From positions 1 to 53,390 of the forward strand of contig JANQRL010000012.1 of the NCBI GenBank assembly GCA_028284605.1: a stretch of DNA of 53,390 nt, read 5' to 3'. The notes beneath the pieces were generated by a model. That model searched no databases. It was not told the origin of the DNA and saw only the letters and a list, made by a program, of their open reading frames with translations. The DNA comes from Paracoccaceae bacterium (lineage in GTDB: Bacteria; Pseudomonadota; Alphaproteobacteria; Rhodobacterales; Rhodobacteraceae). Position 1 is the stretch's first letter; the number at the start of each line of letters is the position of its first letter. Of this stretch, positions 44,558-53,390 are shown piece after piece. Made by a program: the position numbers and the translations under genes.

Positions 44558-45342
44558 CCGACCCTGTCGTCCATCCGAGCGCCATGGTCGAGCCGGGCGC
44601 CGCGCTTGGCCCCGGCTGCCGGATCGGCCCGTTCTCCATCGTCGGGCCGAAGGTCCGTCTTGGCGCCGGGGTGGAGCTGAAATCCCATGTCGTCGTCACC
44701 GGCGACACGGAGATCGGCCCGGACACGGTGATCTTTCCCTTCTCGGTGATCGGGGAGATCCCACAGGACATGAAGTATGGCGGCGAGGAGACCCGTCTGG
44801 TGATCGGCGCCCGGAACCGCATCCGCGAGCATGTCACCATGAACTCGGGCACAGCCGCCGGGGGCGGTGTGACGAAGGTCGGCGATGACGGGCTCTTCAT
44901 GGCGGGCTGCCATATCGCCCATGACGCGCAGATCGGTGATCGGGTGATCGTGGTCAACTCCGCCGCCATCGCTGGGCATTGCGTGATCGAGGACGATGTC
45001 ATCATCGGCGGGCTCTGCGGCATTCACCAATGGGTCCGAGTCGGCAAGGGCGCGATCATCGGGGCGGTCACCATGGTCACGGCGGATGTGGTGCCGCACG
45101 GTCTCGTACAGGCGCCGCGCGGCGAGCTCGACGGGCTCAACCTTGTGGGGCTGAAACGCAAGGGGGTAAGCCGCGCCGACATCACCGCGCTCCGCGCCGC
45201 GTTCCAGATGCTGCGCGACGGGGAGGGGTCGTTTCACGACCGGGCGAAACGCCTCGCCGAGGAGAGCGAGAGCCCCTACGTGCAGGAGATGGTCGCCTTC
45301 ATCTTCGCCGACACCCACCGCAACTTCCTGACCCCGGGCTGA
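44554..45342 (+). CDS. lpxA: UDP-N-acetylglucosamine acyltransferase LpxA
   Basis: 262 residues of hexapeptide repeats forming a left-handed helix, with the catalytic-type His in [32 protein letters not shown] and [14 protein letters not shown], and the helical C-terminus. First step of lipid A synthesis in the cytoplasm. Overlaps fabZ by four bases. Confidence 0.97.
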   Translation: MTDPVVHPSAMVEPGAALGPGCRIGPFSIVGPKVRLGAGVELKSHVVVTGDTEIGPDTVIFPFSVIGEIPQDMKYGGEETRLVIGARNRIREHVTMNSGTAAGGGVTKVGDDGLFMAGCHIAHDAQIGDRVIVVNSAAIAGHCVIEDDVIIGGLCGIHQWVRVGKGAIIGAVTMVTADVVPHGLVQAPRGELDGLNLVGLKRKGVSRADITALRAAFQMLRDGEGSFHDRAKRLAEESESPYVQEMVAFIFADTHRNFLTPG

Positions 45343-45346
45343 GCCC

Positions 45347-46261
45347 GTGACGCTCGCGCTCATCGCCGGAACCGGGCAATTGCCGCCCCATCTGGCCCGG
45401 GCGCTGATGGCGGCGGGGGACGTGCCGGTAATCTGCGAGATGCGCGGCTTTGCGTCCGAGATCGATACGGACCTGCCGCGCCTGACCTTCCGGCTGGAGA
45501 CCCTCGGCACCTTCCTCGCCACGTTGACGGAGATCGGGGTCACCCGGGTCTGCATGGCCGGCGCGATGCAGCGGCCCGAGATCGCGGCGGAGGCGATCGA
45601 CGACCGCACCGCGCCGCTCATCCCGCGCCTGATGGCGGCGCTCTCGAAGGGGGACGATGGGACATTGCGCGCCTTCGTGGCGCTCTTCGAGGAGCAGGGG
45701 TTCGAGGTCGTCGGTGCGGCGGAGATCGCGCCGGACCTGCTGCCGCCCGCCGGAGTTCCGACCAAGGCGCAGCCCGGCGATCTGAGTGCCGAGACGGCGC
45801 GGGCGCGCGCGGTTCTGGCGGAGATGGGCGTGGCCGATCTGGGACAGGCCCTGGTGGTGCGCGGCGCGCTGGTTCTCGCCCGCGAGGATCGGCGCGGCAC
45901 CGACGCGATGCTCGACACGCTCTGCGTGCCGCTCAAGCCGGACGAGGGCAGCGGCGATCCGCTGACCTGGGCGGTGGAGAGTGTCGGCGACCTGCTCGGC
46001 GATGCGGCGGACTGGCTGTCGGGAGGTGAGGCGGAGAAGGCGCCGGCGACCGGGTCCGGGGCGGTGCTCTTCAAGGCGCCGAAGCCGGACCAGGATCGCC
46101 GGGTGGACCTCCCGGTGATCGGCGTCGGCACCGCGATGAAGGCAGCGGAGGCCGGGCTCAAGGGCATCGTGATCGGGGCAGGCGGCGTGCTCGTGCTGAA
46201 CCGCGCCGCGGTGGTCGAGATCCTCGATGCCCAGGGCATGTTCCTGAAGGTCGGCTTTTGA
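45347..46261 (+). CDS. lpxI: UDP-2,3-diacylglucosamine diphosphatase LpxI
   Basis: 304 residues. Begins TLALIAGTGQLPPHLARAL and carries the DUF1009 C-terminal domain (VIGVGTAMKAAEAGLKGIVIGAGGVLVLNR). LpxI replaces LpxH in Alphaproteobacteria for UDP-diacylglucosamine cleavage. GTG at 45347 is four bases after lpxA. Its TGA overlaps the TTG of lpxB. Confidence 0.95.
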   Translation: MTLALIAGTGQLPPHLARALMAAGDVPVICEMRGFASEIDTDLPRLTFRLETLGTFLATLTEIGVTRVCMAGAMQRPEIAAEAIDDRTAPLIPRLMAALSKGDDGTLRAFVALFEEQGFEVVGAAEIAPDLLPPAGVPTKAQPGDLSAETARARAVLAEMGVADLGQALVVRGALVLAREDRRGTDAMLDTLCVPLKPDEGSGDPLTWAVESVGDLLGDAADWLSGGEAEKAPATGSGAVLFKAPKPDQDRRVDLPVIGVGTAMKAAEAGLKGIVIGAGGVLVLNRAAVVEILDAQGMFLKVGF

Positions 46262-47397
46262 AGGTCTTTCTCATTGCGGGCGAAGCCTCGGGCGACCGGC
46301 TCGGCGGGGCGCTGATGGCGGGGCTGAAGGCGCTTCGGCCGGATGTGAGCTTCGACGGGATCGGCGGCGCGGCGATGCAGGCGGAGGGTCTCGTCAGCCG
46401 GTTCGAGATGTCGGAGCTGAGCGTCATGGGCCTCGCCGAGGTGCTGCCGAAATACCGGCATCTGAAGCGTCGGATCGCGGAGACGGCCCGGGCGATTCTG
46501 GTGGAACAACCGGACGTGCTGATCACCATCGACAGCCCGGATTTCTGCCTCCGCGTCGCGCGGCTGGTGAAGGCGACCTCGGATATCCGGGTCGTGCACT
46601 ACGTGTCGCCCACAATCTGGGCCTGGCGGCCGGGGCGGGCGAAGAAGATGGTGGGCGTGGTCGATCAGGTCCTTGCCCTCTTTCCCTTCGAGCCGCCCTA
46701 TCTGGAGGCGGTGGGAATCGCCTGCGATTTCGTCGGCCATCCGGTGGTGTCGGAGCCGGTCGCCGCGCCCGAAGCGGTGGCACGGTTCCGCGAGGAACGG
46801 GGCCTCAAGGGCCCAACCCTCGCGGTGCTGCCCGGGTCGCGTCGCGGCGAAGTCCGGCGCCTGGCGCCGGTTTTCGGCGCGGCGGTGGCGAGATTCAGGG
46901 AGGAGGTTCCGGGCCTTCAGGTGATCCTGCCGGTGGCGTCGGGGCTCGGCGCGCTGGTGGCCGAGGAGACGGGACACTGGCCCCTCCGCCCGATCCTGTT
47001 GCGCCCGGGCACGGACAAGTCCGCCGCCTTCCAGGCCGCCGATCTGGCGCTCGCCGCCTCCGGCACGGTCTCCCTCGAGCTGGCCGCCGCCGGCACGCCC
47101 ATGGTGATCGCCTATGACATGGCCTGGATCACCCGGCAGATCATCTCGCGGATGCTGACCGTCGATACCGTGACGCTGGTCAATCTGGTCAGTGAGACCC
47201 GGGCGGTGCCGGAATTCATCGGCGCCGAGTGCCGGCCCGAGCGCATTGCCGAGGGGCTCAAGGGTGTACTCCGCGATCCCGAGGCCCAGCGCCAGGCGAT
47301 GGCGCTGACCATGGAGCGGCTGGGGAAGGGGGCCGAGGCGCCGGGGCTCCGGGCGGCGCGGGCGGTGCTTGCAGGTTTGGAACAGGGAGACGCATGA
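46258..47397 (+). CDS. lpxB: lipid A disaccharide synthase LpxB
   Basis: 379 residues. N-terminal VFLIAGEASGDRLG, ITIDSPDFCLRVAR, HYVSPTIWAWRPGRAKKM, GHPVVSEPV, VLPGSRRGEV, ASGTVSLELAAAGTPMVIAYDM. It joins the two glucosamine precursors at the membrane. The TTG start at 46258 gives the family N-terminus and overlaps the lpxI stop. Confidence 0.96.
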   Translation: MKVFLIAGEASGDRLGGALMAGLKALRPDVSFDGIGGAAMQAEGLVSRFEMSELSVMGLAEVLPKYRHLKRRIAETARAILVEQPDVLITIDSPDFCLRVARLVKATSDIRVVHYVSPTIWAWRPGRAKKMVGVVDQVLALFPFEPPYLEAVGIACDFVGHPVVSEPVAAPEAVARFREERGLKGPTLAVLPGSRRGEVRRLAPVFGAAVARFREEVPGLQVILPVASGLGALVAEETGHWPLRPILLRPGTDKSAAFQAADLALAASGTVSLELAAAGTPMVIAYDMAWITRQIISRMLTVDTVTLVNLVSETRAVPEFIGAECRPERIAEGLKGVLRDPEAQRQAMALTMERLGKGAEAPGLRAARAVLAGLEQGDA

Positions 47398-48383
47398 TGG
47401 AGAAAAGACAGATCGGCCGGCTTGGCCGGGACGTGACGCCGGTGGGCTTCGGGGCCTGGGCGATTGGCGGAAACTGGGGCGAGGTGAGCCACGAGACCGC
47501 CAAGGACACGCTTCACGCCGCCCTCGATGCCGGGGTGGATTTCATCGACACCGCGGATGTCTACGGTGACGGGCGGTCGGAGCGGATCATCGCGGAGGTC
47601 CTTGGCGAGCGGGCCGGCCCGCGGCCCTTCGTGGCCACCAAGGCGGGCCGGCGGCTCGACCCCCATGTGGCCGAGGGCTACACCGCCGAGGCCCTGACCG
47701 CCTTCGTCGACCGGAGCCGGGAGAACCTCCAGATGGCGTGCCTCGATCTGGTCCAGCTCCATTGCCCGCCGCGTGAGGTCTACTACCGGCCAGACGTCTT
47801 CGCGGTGCTCGACGCCCTGAAGGATGAGGGGAAGATCGCGGCCTATGGGGTTTCGGTGGAGAAGGTCGAGGAGGCGCTGAAGGCCATCGAATTTCCCGGC
47901 GTCGCCACCGTCCAGATCATCTATAACATGTTCCGCCAGCGCCCGGCGGAGCTGTTCTTCCGCGAGGCCCAGGCGAAGGGCGTGGGCCTGATCGTCAGGG
48001 TTCCGCTGGCCAGCGGGCTCCTGACCGGCAAGATGTCCGCGGCCACGGCTTTCGCCGCCGAGGATCACCGCAATTTCAACCGCGACGGTGCGGCCTTCGA
48101 TGTGGGCGAGACTTTCGCGGGTGTTCCGTTCGAGGTCGCGCTGGAGGCCGTGGAGGCGCTCCGCCCGTTGCTGCCCGGGGGCGTGCCGATGGCGGGTTTC
48201 GCCCTGCGCTGGTGCCTGATGGAGGCGGCGGTGAGCGTGGTGATCCCCGGCGCGAAGTCCCCGGAGCAGGCGCGGGGGAATGCGGCGGCGCTCGGCCTTC
48301 CGGCGCTCCCGGACGCGGCGATGGCGGCGGTTCGGGAGGTCTACGACCGGATCGTCGCGCCCTATGTGCATCAGCGCTGGTAA
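47394..48383 (+). CDS. aldo/keto reductase
   Basis: 329 residues. The catalytic tetrad is visible: Asp and Tyr in DFIDTADVYGDGRSE, Lys in FVATKAGRR, His in LDLVQLHCPP. The C-terminal VVIPGAKSPEQARGNAAAL is the NADPH-binding segment. The ATG at 47394 overlaps the lpxB stop; the next codon is also ATG (47397) and has the better spacing to AGGGAG at 47384-47389. Substrate unknown. Confidence 0.92.
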   Translation: MMEKRQIGRLGRDVTPVGFGAWAIGGNWGEVSHETAKDTLHAALDAGVDFIDTADVYGDGRSERIIAEVLGERAGPRPFVATKAGRRLDPHVAEGYTAEALTAFVDRSRENLQMACLDLVQLHCPPREVYYRPDVFAVLDALKDEGKIAAYGVSVEKVEEALKAIEFPGVATVQIIYNMFRQRPAELFFREAQAKGVGLIVRVPLASGLLTGKMSAATAFAAEDHRNFNRDGAAFDVGETFAGVPFEVALEAVEALRPLLPGGVPMAGFALRWCLMEAAVSVVIPGAKSPEQARGNAAALGLPALPDAAMAAVREVYDRIVAPYVHQRW

Positions 48384-48402
48384 GGGGGCCGCTTCAGCCC
48401 CC
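48384..48402 (+). terminator. terminator after the lipid A / aldo-keto reductase operon
   Basis: GGGGGC-CGCTTCA-GCCCCC directly follows the aldo/keto reductase stop, and GGTCTTGCTTT lies after it. The T-run is interrupted, so termination may be partial. Confidence 0.6.
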
Positions 48403-48420
48403 GGTCTTGCTTTGGGCCAA

Positions 48421-48532
48421 GTCTGATCCAATTGTCTTCTGCGCAGGCCGGTCATCTCGGCTGCGCCTCGGGATCAGGGGCGCTTCCCCTCGGCCTGCGG
48501 CCTCACCCCGGGATATTTTCGATCCAAAGAAA
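48421..48532. repeat. 112-bp dispersed repeat, copy 2
   Basis: Same element as 2188-2299, same orientation, no gaps and about six mismatches. Here the inner hairpin is AGGGG-CGCTT-CCCCT, one pair shorter than in copy 1. It lies between the convergent aldo/keto reductase and mnmA genes. The remaining bases to 48775 show no supported gene or site; a minus-strand frame at 48503-48766 has no recognisable features. Confidence 0.85.
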
Positions 48533-48775
48533 GACGGCGCTAGCGATGACGGGGGAGCGTGACAGTGCGGTGCAGCCGGGGACGCTGATGAGCGCATCTT
48601 GAGGACGCTCCTCGGCGGTCCGGGCCCGGAGGGCCTTGCCCCGTCCGTCCACTCCCTCCTGCACCACGGCGTGCCTATTCTGCGATATCGGGGCAGGGAG
48701 CGGGACGGTTCGTCGGGTTTGGCGCGTCAGGCTGGGGTCGGCGGGCACCTTGTCTCGCCGGGTCACGGAGCTGGC

Positions 48776-49915
48776 TCAGGTCGCCCGCCAAATCCAGCCT
48801 CCGCCAAGTACCCGCGTACCGCCGGTTTCGTAGAAGACGCAGGCTTGCCCCGGGCTCACCCCCTCCTCGGGCGCGAGCAGCTCGACCTCCGCCTCGGTCT
48901 GCGAGAGCGGCCGGATCACCGCCTCGGTCGGTGGCCGGGTCGAGCGGACCTTGACTGAAACCTGGTGCGCCGCCGTGCCGTCGAACGGCCCGTCGCCGAG
49001 CCAGTTGATCTCGCGCACCGGCACGGTGCGGGTCGCGAGCATCTCCTTCGGGCCGACGATCACGCGGCGCGCGTCGACATCGAGCTTCACCACATAGAGC
49101 GGCTCCGACAGCCCGCCGATGCCGAGGCCCCGGCGCTGGCCGATCGTGTAATGGATCACCCCGCGATGCGCCCCCAGCAGCCGCCCGTCGGCATGAACGA
49201 TCTCACCCGGATCGGCGGCACCCGGGCGCAGCTTCTCGATCACCGCAGCGTAATCGCCGTTCGGCACGAAGCAGATGTCCTGGCTGTCGGGCTTGTCGGC
49301 TACCGGCAACCCGTAGCGCGCCGCGAGCGCCCGGGTTTCCGCCTTCGACGCAAGCCCGCCGAGCGGAAAGCGCAGAAAATCGAGCTGTTCCCTAGTCGTG
49401 GAGAACAGGAAATAGGATTGGTCCCGCGCCGCATCGGCGGCCCTGTGGAGCTCCGCACCGGCCGCGCCCATCTCGCGGCGAATGTAGTGCCCCGTCGCCA
49501 TGCAATCGGCATCGAGGTCGCGCGCGGTCTCCAGGAGGTCCTTGAATTTCACCCGCTCGTTGCACCGGATGCAGGGGACCGGCGTCGCGCCGCCGAGATA
49601 AGCATCGGCGAACTCGTCGATCACCGCCTCGCGGAACCGATTCTCGTAATCGAGCACGTAATGCGGAAAGCCCATCTCCTCGGCCACCCGGCGCGCGTCA
49701 TGGATGTCCCGCCCCGCGCAACAGGCCCCTTTCTTGGCGAGCGCCGCGCCATGGTCGTAGAGCTGGAGCGTGACGCCCACCACGTCATAGCCCTCTTCAG
49801 AAAGCTGCGCGGCCACCACCGACGAATCCACCCCGCCCGACATCGCCACCACGACACGGGTCTCGGCGGGCGCTTTCGGCAACCCGAGGGAATTCAGGGC
49901 GGGATCGAGGGGCAT
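48776..49915 (-). CDS. mnmA: tRNA 2-thiouridylase MnmA
   Basis: 379 residues. PP-loop [10 protein letters not shown] near residue 30, [32 protein letters not shown] with the catalytic Cys, [12 protein letters not shown] with the second Cys, and a C-terminal tRNA-binding barrel. It thiolates the wobble uridine of Lys, Glu and Gln tRNAs, drawing sulfur from a cysteine desulfurase. ATG at 49915 is chosen because GGAGAG lies six bases upstream; the longer frame adds 22 atypical residues. Confidence 0.96.
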   Translation of the reverse strand: MPLDPALNSLGLPKAPAETRVVVAMSGGVDSSVVAAQLSEEGYDVVGVTLQLYDHGAALAKKGACCAGRDIHDARRVAEEMGFPHYVLDYENRFREAVIDEFADAYLGGATPVPCIRCNERVKFKDLLETARDLDADCMATGHYIRREMGAAGAELHRAADAARDQSYFLFSTTREQLDFLRFPLGGLASKAETRALAARYGLPVADKPDSQDICFVPNGDYAAVIEKLRPGAADPGEIVHADGRLLGAHRGVIHYTIGQRRGLGIGGLSEPLYVVKLDVDARRVIVGPKEMLATRTVPVREINWLGDGPFDGTAAHQVSVKVRSTRPPTEAVIRPLSQTEAEVELLAPEEGVSPGQACVFYETGGTRVLGGGWIWRAT

Positions 49916-50045
49916 GATCTCTCCGGGGCTTTCCGCGCGGAATATAGGAAAATGCAACATACACTCAAGGCCGGGCTTCACCCCTCCTTAAGCCGCGCCG
50001 GCCCAGTGTCGCGCCCGGGAATGGACCAGAAATTGGGGTGAAACC

Positions 50046-50324
50046 ATGTATTTGCGGAAAGTGGACGGACCGCGATCGGTAACCTTGCCGGACGGCTCCG
50101 TGATGACGCGCGCGGACCTGCCGCCGGCCGCGACCCTGCGCTGGGTCGCCTCGCGCAAGGCCGCGGTGGTCAAGGCGGTCGCCATCGGGCTGCTCGGCCG
50201 TGCCGAAGCGCTGAAGACCTACGCGCTCTCGGACGAGGAGTTGACGGCCTGGGAGGAGGCGGTGCGCAGCCATGGCGAGGCGGCGCTCAGGACCACCGCC
50301 TTGCAGAAATATAGACAACCATAG
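50046..50324 (+). CDS. sciP: CtrA inhibitor SciP (DUF1153)
   Basis: 92 residues. MYLRKVDGPRSVTLPDGSVMTRADLPP, RWVASRKAAVVKAVAIGLL and ALKTYALSDEELTAWEEAVRSHG match the DUF1153 family, a helix-turn-helix protein that in Caulobacter binds CtrA-dependent promoters and represses them. It lies 92 bases before ctrA in the same direction, so repressor and target factor are neighbours. Confidence 0.93.
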   Translation: MYLRKVDGPRSVTLPDGSVMTRADLPPAATLRWVASRKAAVVKAVAIGLLGRAEALKTYALSDEELTAWEEAVRSHGEAALRTTALQKYRQP

Positions 50325-50362
50325 GTAGAAGTGTAGACTGTCCGGCGTATGATAACGTGTCG

Positions 50363-50375
50363 TTAACCATTAACG
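50363..50375 (+). promoter_or_regulatory. candidate CtrA binding site upstream of ctrA
   Basis: TTAACCATTAACG contains the CtrA-type half site TTAACCAT and a second TTAAC directly after it, followed by CTAACG at 50379-50384. It lies 42-54 bases before the ctrA ATG in an unusually AT-rich patch. This fits autoregulation of ctrA, as in Caulobacter; the exact spacing differs from the classical TTAA-N7-TTAA. Confidence 0.55.
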
Positions 50376-50416
50376 CCCTAACGTTGCGGGGGATGCGATG
50401 ATTGCGGAGATGACAG

Positions 50417-51133
50417 ATGCGCGTGCTGCTGGTGGAAGACGACCCGACGACCTCGAAGAGCATCGAGCTGATGCTGAGCCATGCCAACCTCAACGTCTAT
50501 TGCACGGATATGGGGGAGGAAGGGATCGATCTGGCCAAGCTCTACGATTACGACCTGATCCTGCTCGACATCAACCTGCCGGACATGAACGGGCATGAGG
50601 TGCTGCGCCAGCTCCGGCTCGCGAAGATCGAGACGCCGATCCTGATCCTGTCGGGCGAGGACGCGACGGAGAGCAAGCTCAGGGGGTTCGGCTTCGGTGC
50701 CGACGATTACCTGACGAAGCCGTTTCATCGGGAGGAGCTGGTGGCGCGGATCCACGCGATCATCCGCCGCTCCAAAGGCCACGCCCAGTCGATCATCAAG
50801 ACCGGGCGGATCGCGGTCAATCTCGATGCCAAGACGGTGGAGGTCGACGGCAGCCCGGTGCATCTGACCGGCAAGGAATACCAGATGCTGGAGCTGCTGA
50901 GTCTCAGGAAGGGCACGACGCTCACCAAGGAGATGTTCCTCAACCATCTCTATGGCGGCATGGACGAGCCGGAACTGAAGATCATCGACGTCTTCATCTG
51001 CAAGCTCCGCAAGAAACTCGGCGAGGCGACCGGCGGCGACAACCATATCGAGACCGTCTGGGGCCGCGGCTATGTGCTGCGCGATCCGGAGCCCTCACTG
51101 GTGGATCAGGAACGGTTGGCGGTCGGGGCCTGA
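50417..51133 (+). CDS. ctrA: cell-cycle response regulator CtrA
   Basis: 238 residues. Receiver domain with the acidic pocket VEDD at 7-9, phospho-acceptor D51 ([10 protein letters not shown] context), and the Lys in DDYLTKPFH. The OmpR-type DNA-binding domain contains the CtrA hallmark [33 protein letters not shown] and [13 protein letters not shown]. In Rhodobacterales CtrA controls motility and gene transfer agents; it is not always essential. A GGAG at 50406-50409 precedes the ATG. The C-terminus ends ...AVGA. Confidence 0.97.
   Translation: MRVLLVEDDPTTSKSIELMLSHANLNVYCTDMGEEGIDLAKLYDYDLILLDINLPDMNGHEVLRQLRLAKIETPILILSGEDATESKLRGFGFGADDYLTKPFHREELVARIHAIIRRSKGHAQSIIKTGRIAVNLDAKTVEVDGSPVHLTGKEYQMLELLSLRKGTTLTKEMFLNHLYGGMDEPELKIIDVFICKLRKKLGEATGGDNHIETVWGRGYVLRDPEPSLVDQERLAVGA

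Positions 51134-53390
<2,257 letters not shown>

Noticed and set aside
44362-46977. Very long minus-strand open frame
   Set aside because: Antisense to fabZ, lpxA, lpxI and lpxB, with no recognisable domain.
48503-48766. Minus-strand frame of 87 codons after the 112-bp repeat
   Set aside because: No motif, begins in repeat-derived sequence, and no ribosome-binding site.

Overview
The window is a GC-rich chromosome segment from a member of the Rhodobacterales (Alphaproteobacteria, Rhodobacter/Roseobacter group). The evidence is an IscR without the usual cluster cysteines heading a suf operon, the sciP-ctrA cell-cycle pair beside mnmA and ligA, the pyrH-frr-uppS-cdsA-dxr-rseP-bamA-ompH-fabZ-lpxA-lpxI-lpxB block, and several genes typical of the group (DUF882 Tat-exported protein, IalB-like protein, a tiny gene between a shikimate kinase gene and xerD). 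No insertion sequence, prophage or CRISPR array was seen.

Layout. 1-1484 (minus): HD-domain hydrolase (cut by the window edge), a small unknown protein and an alpha/beta hydrolase. 1534-11837 (plus): an Fe-S assembly operon, iscR, IscS-type cysteine desulfurase, sufB, five non-suf genes, sufC, sufD, two YIP1-like membrane genes, sufS. Then tRNA-Arg(CCG), an MFS transporter behind a Fur-like box, a DUF882 murein-hydrolase-like gene, an L,D-transpeptidase, and a lipid A/fatty acid group (lpxD, a dedicated acyl carrier protein, a FabF-like synthase). 18870-25639: IalB-like protein, a candidate small RNA, a HerA-like ATPase, a CNNM/CorC-type protein, xerD and two envelope genes. 25794-27735: aroK-aroB-small gene. 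28039-31233: a small membrane protein, ssb, lytic transglycosylase and a tandem pair of membrane-protein paralogues. 31511-35025 (minus): peptide-type ABC substrate-binding protein, AraC regulator, miaA. 35174-48383 (plus): the ribosome recycling / isoprenoid / phospholipid / outer membrane / lipid A superoperon, ending in an aldo/keto reductase. 48776-53390: mnmA (minus), sciP, ctrA, ligA (cut by the edge).

How the genes work together. The suf block builds Fe-S clusters and is probably controlled by IscR at a palindrome covering the iscR -10 box. A second, nearly identical palindrome lies inside the cysteine desulfurase gene. Envelope synthesis dominates the rest: undecaprenyl-PP and DXP enzymes, CDP-DAG, Bam/Skp-like folding factors and nearly the whole early lipid A pathway, with lpxD displaced some 25 kb upstream.

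Most unusual structure. Three intergenic loci (21531-21682, 27751-28189, 31355-31447) hold arrays of 20-23 bp palindromes, 16 in all. Most repeat every 24 bp, nearly all have a central TCGA, and they differ from each other by paired substitutions that keep the symmetry. All three lie between convergent genes. I know of no named element that matches them. A 112-bp dispersed repeat (2188-2299 and 48421-48532), a predicted 66-nt small RNA (19662-19727, minus) and a CtrA-type site upstream of ctrA are also reported.
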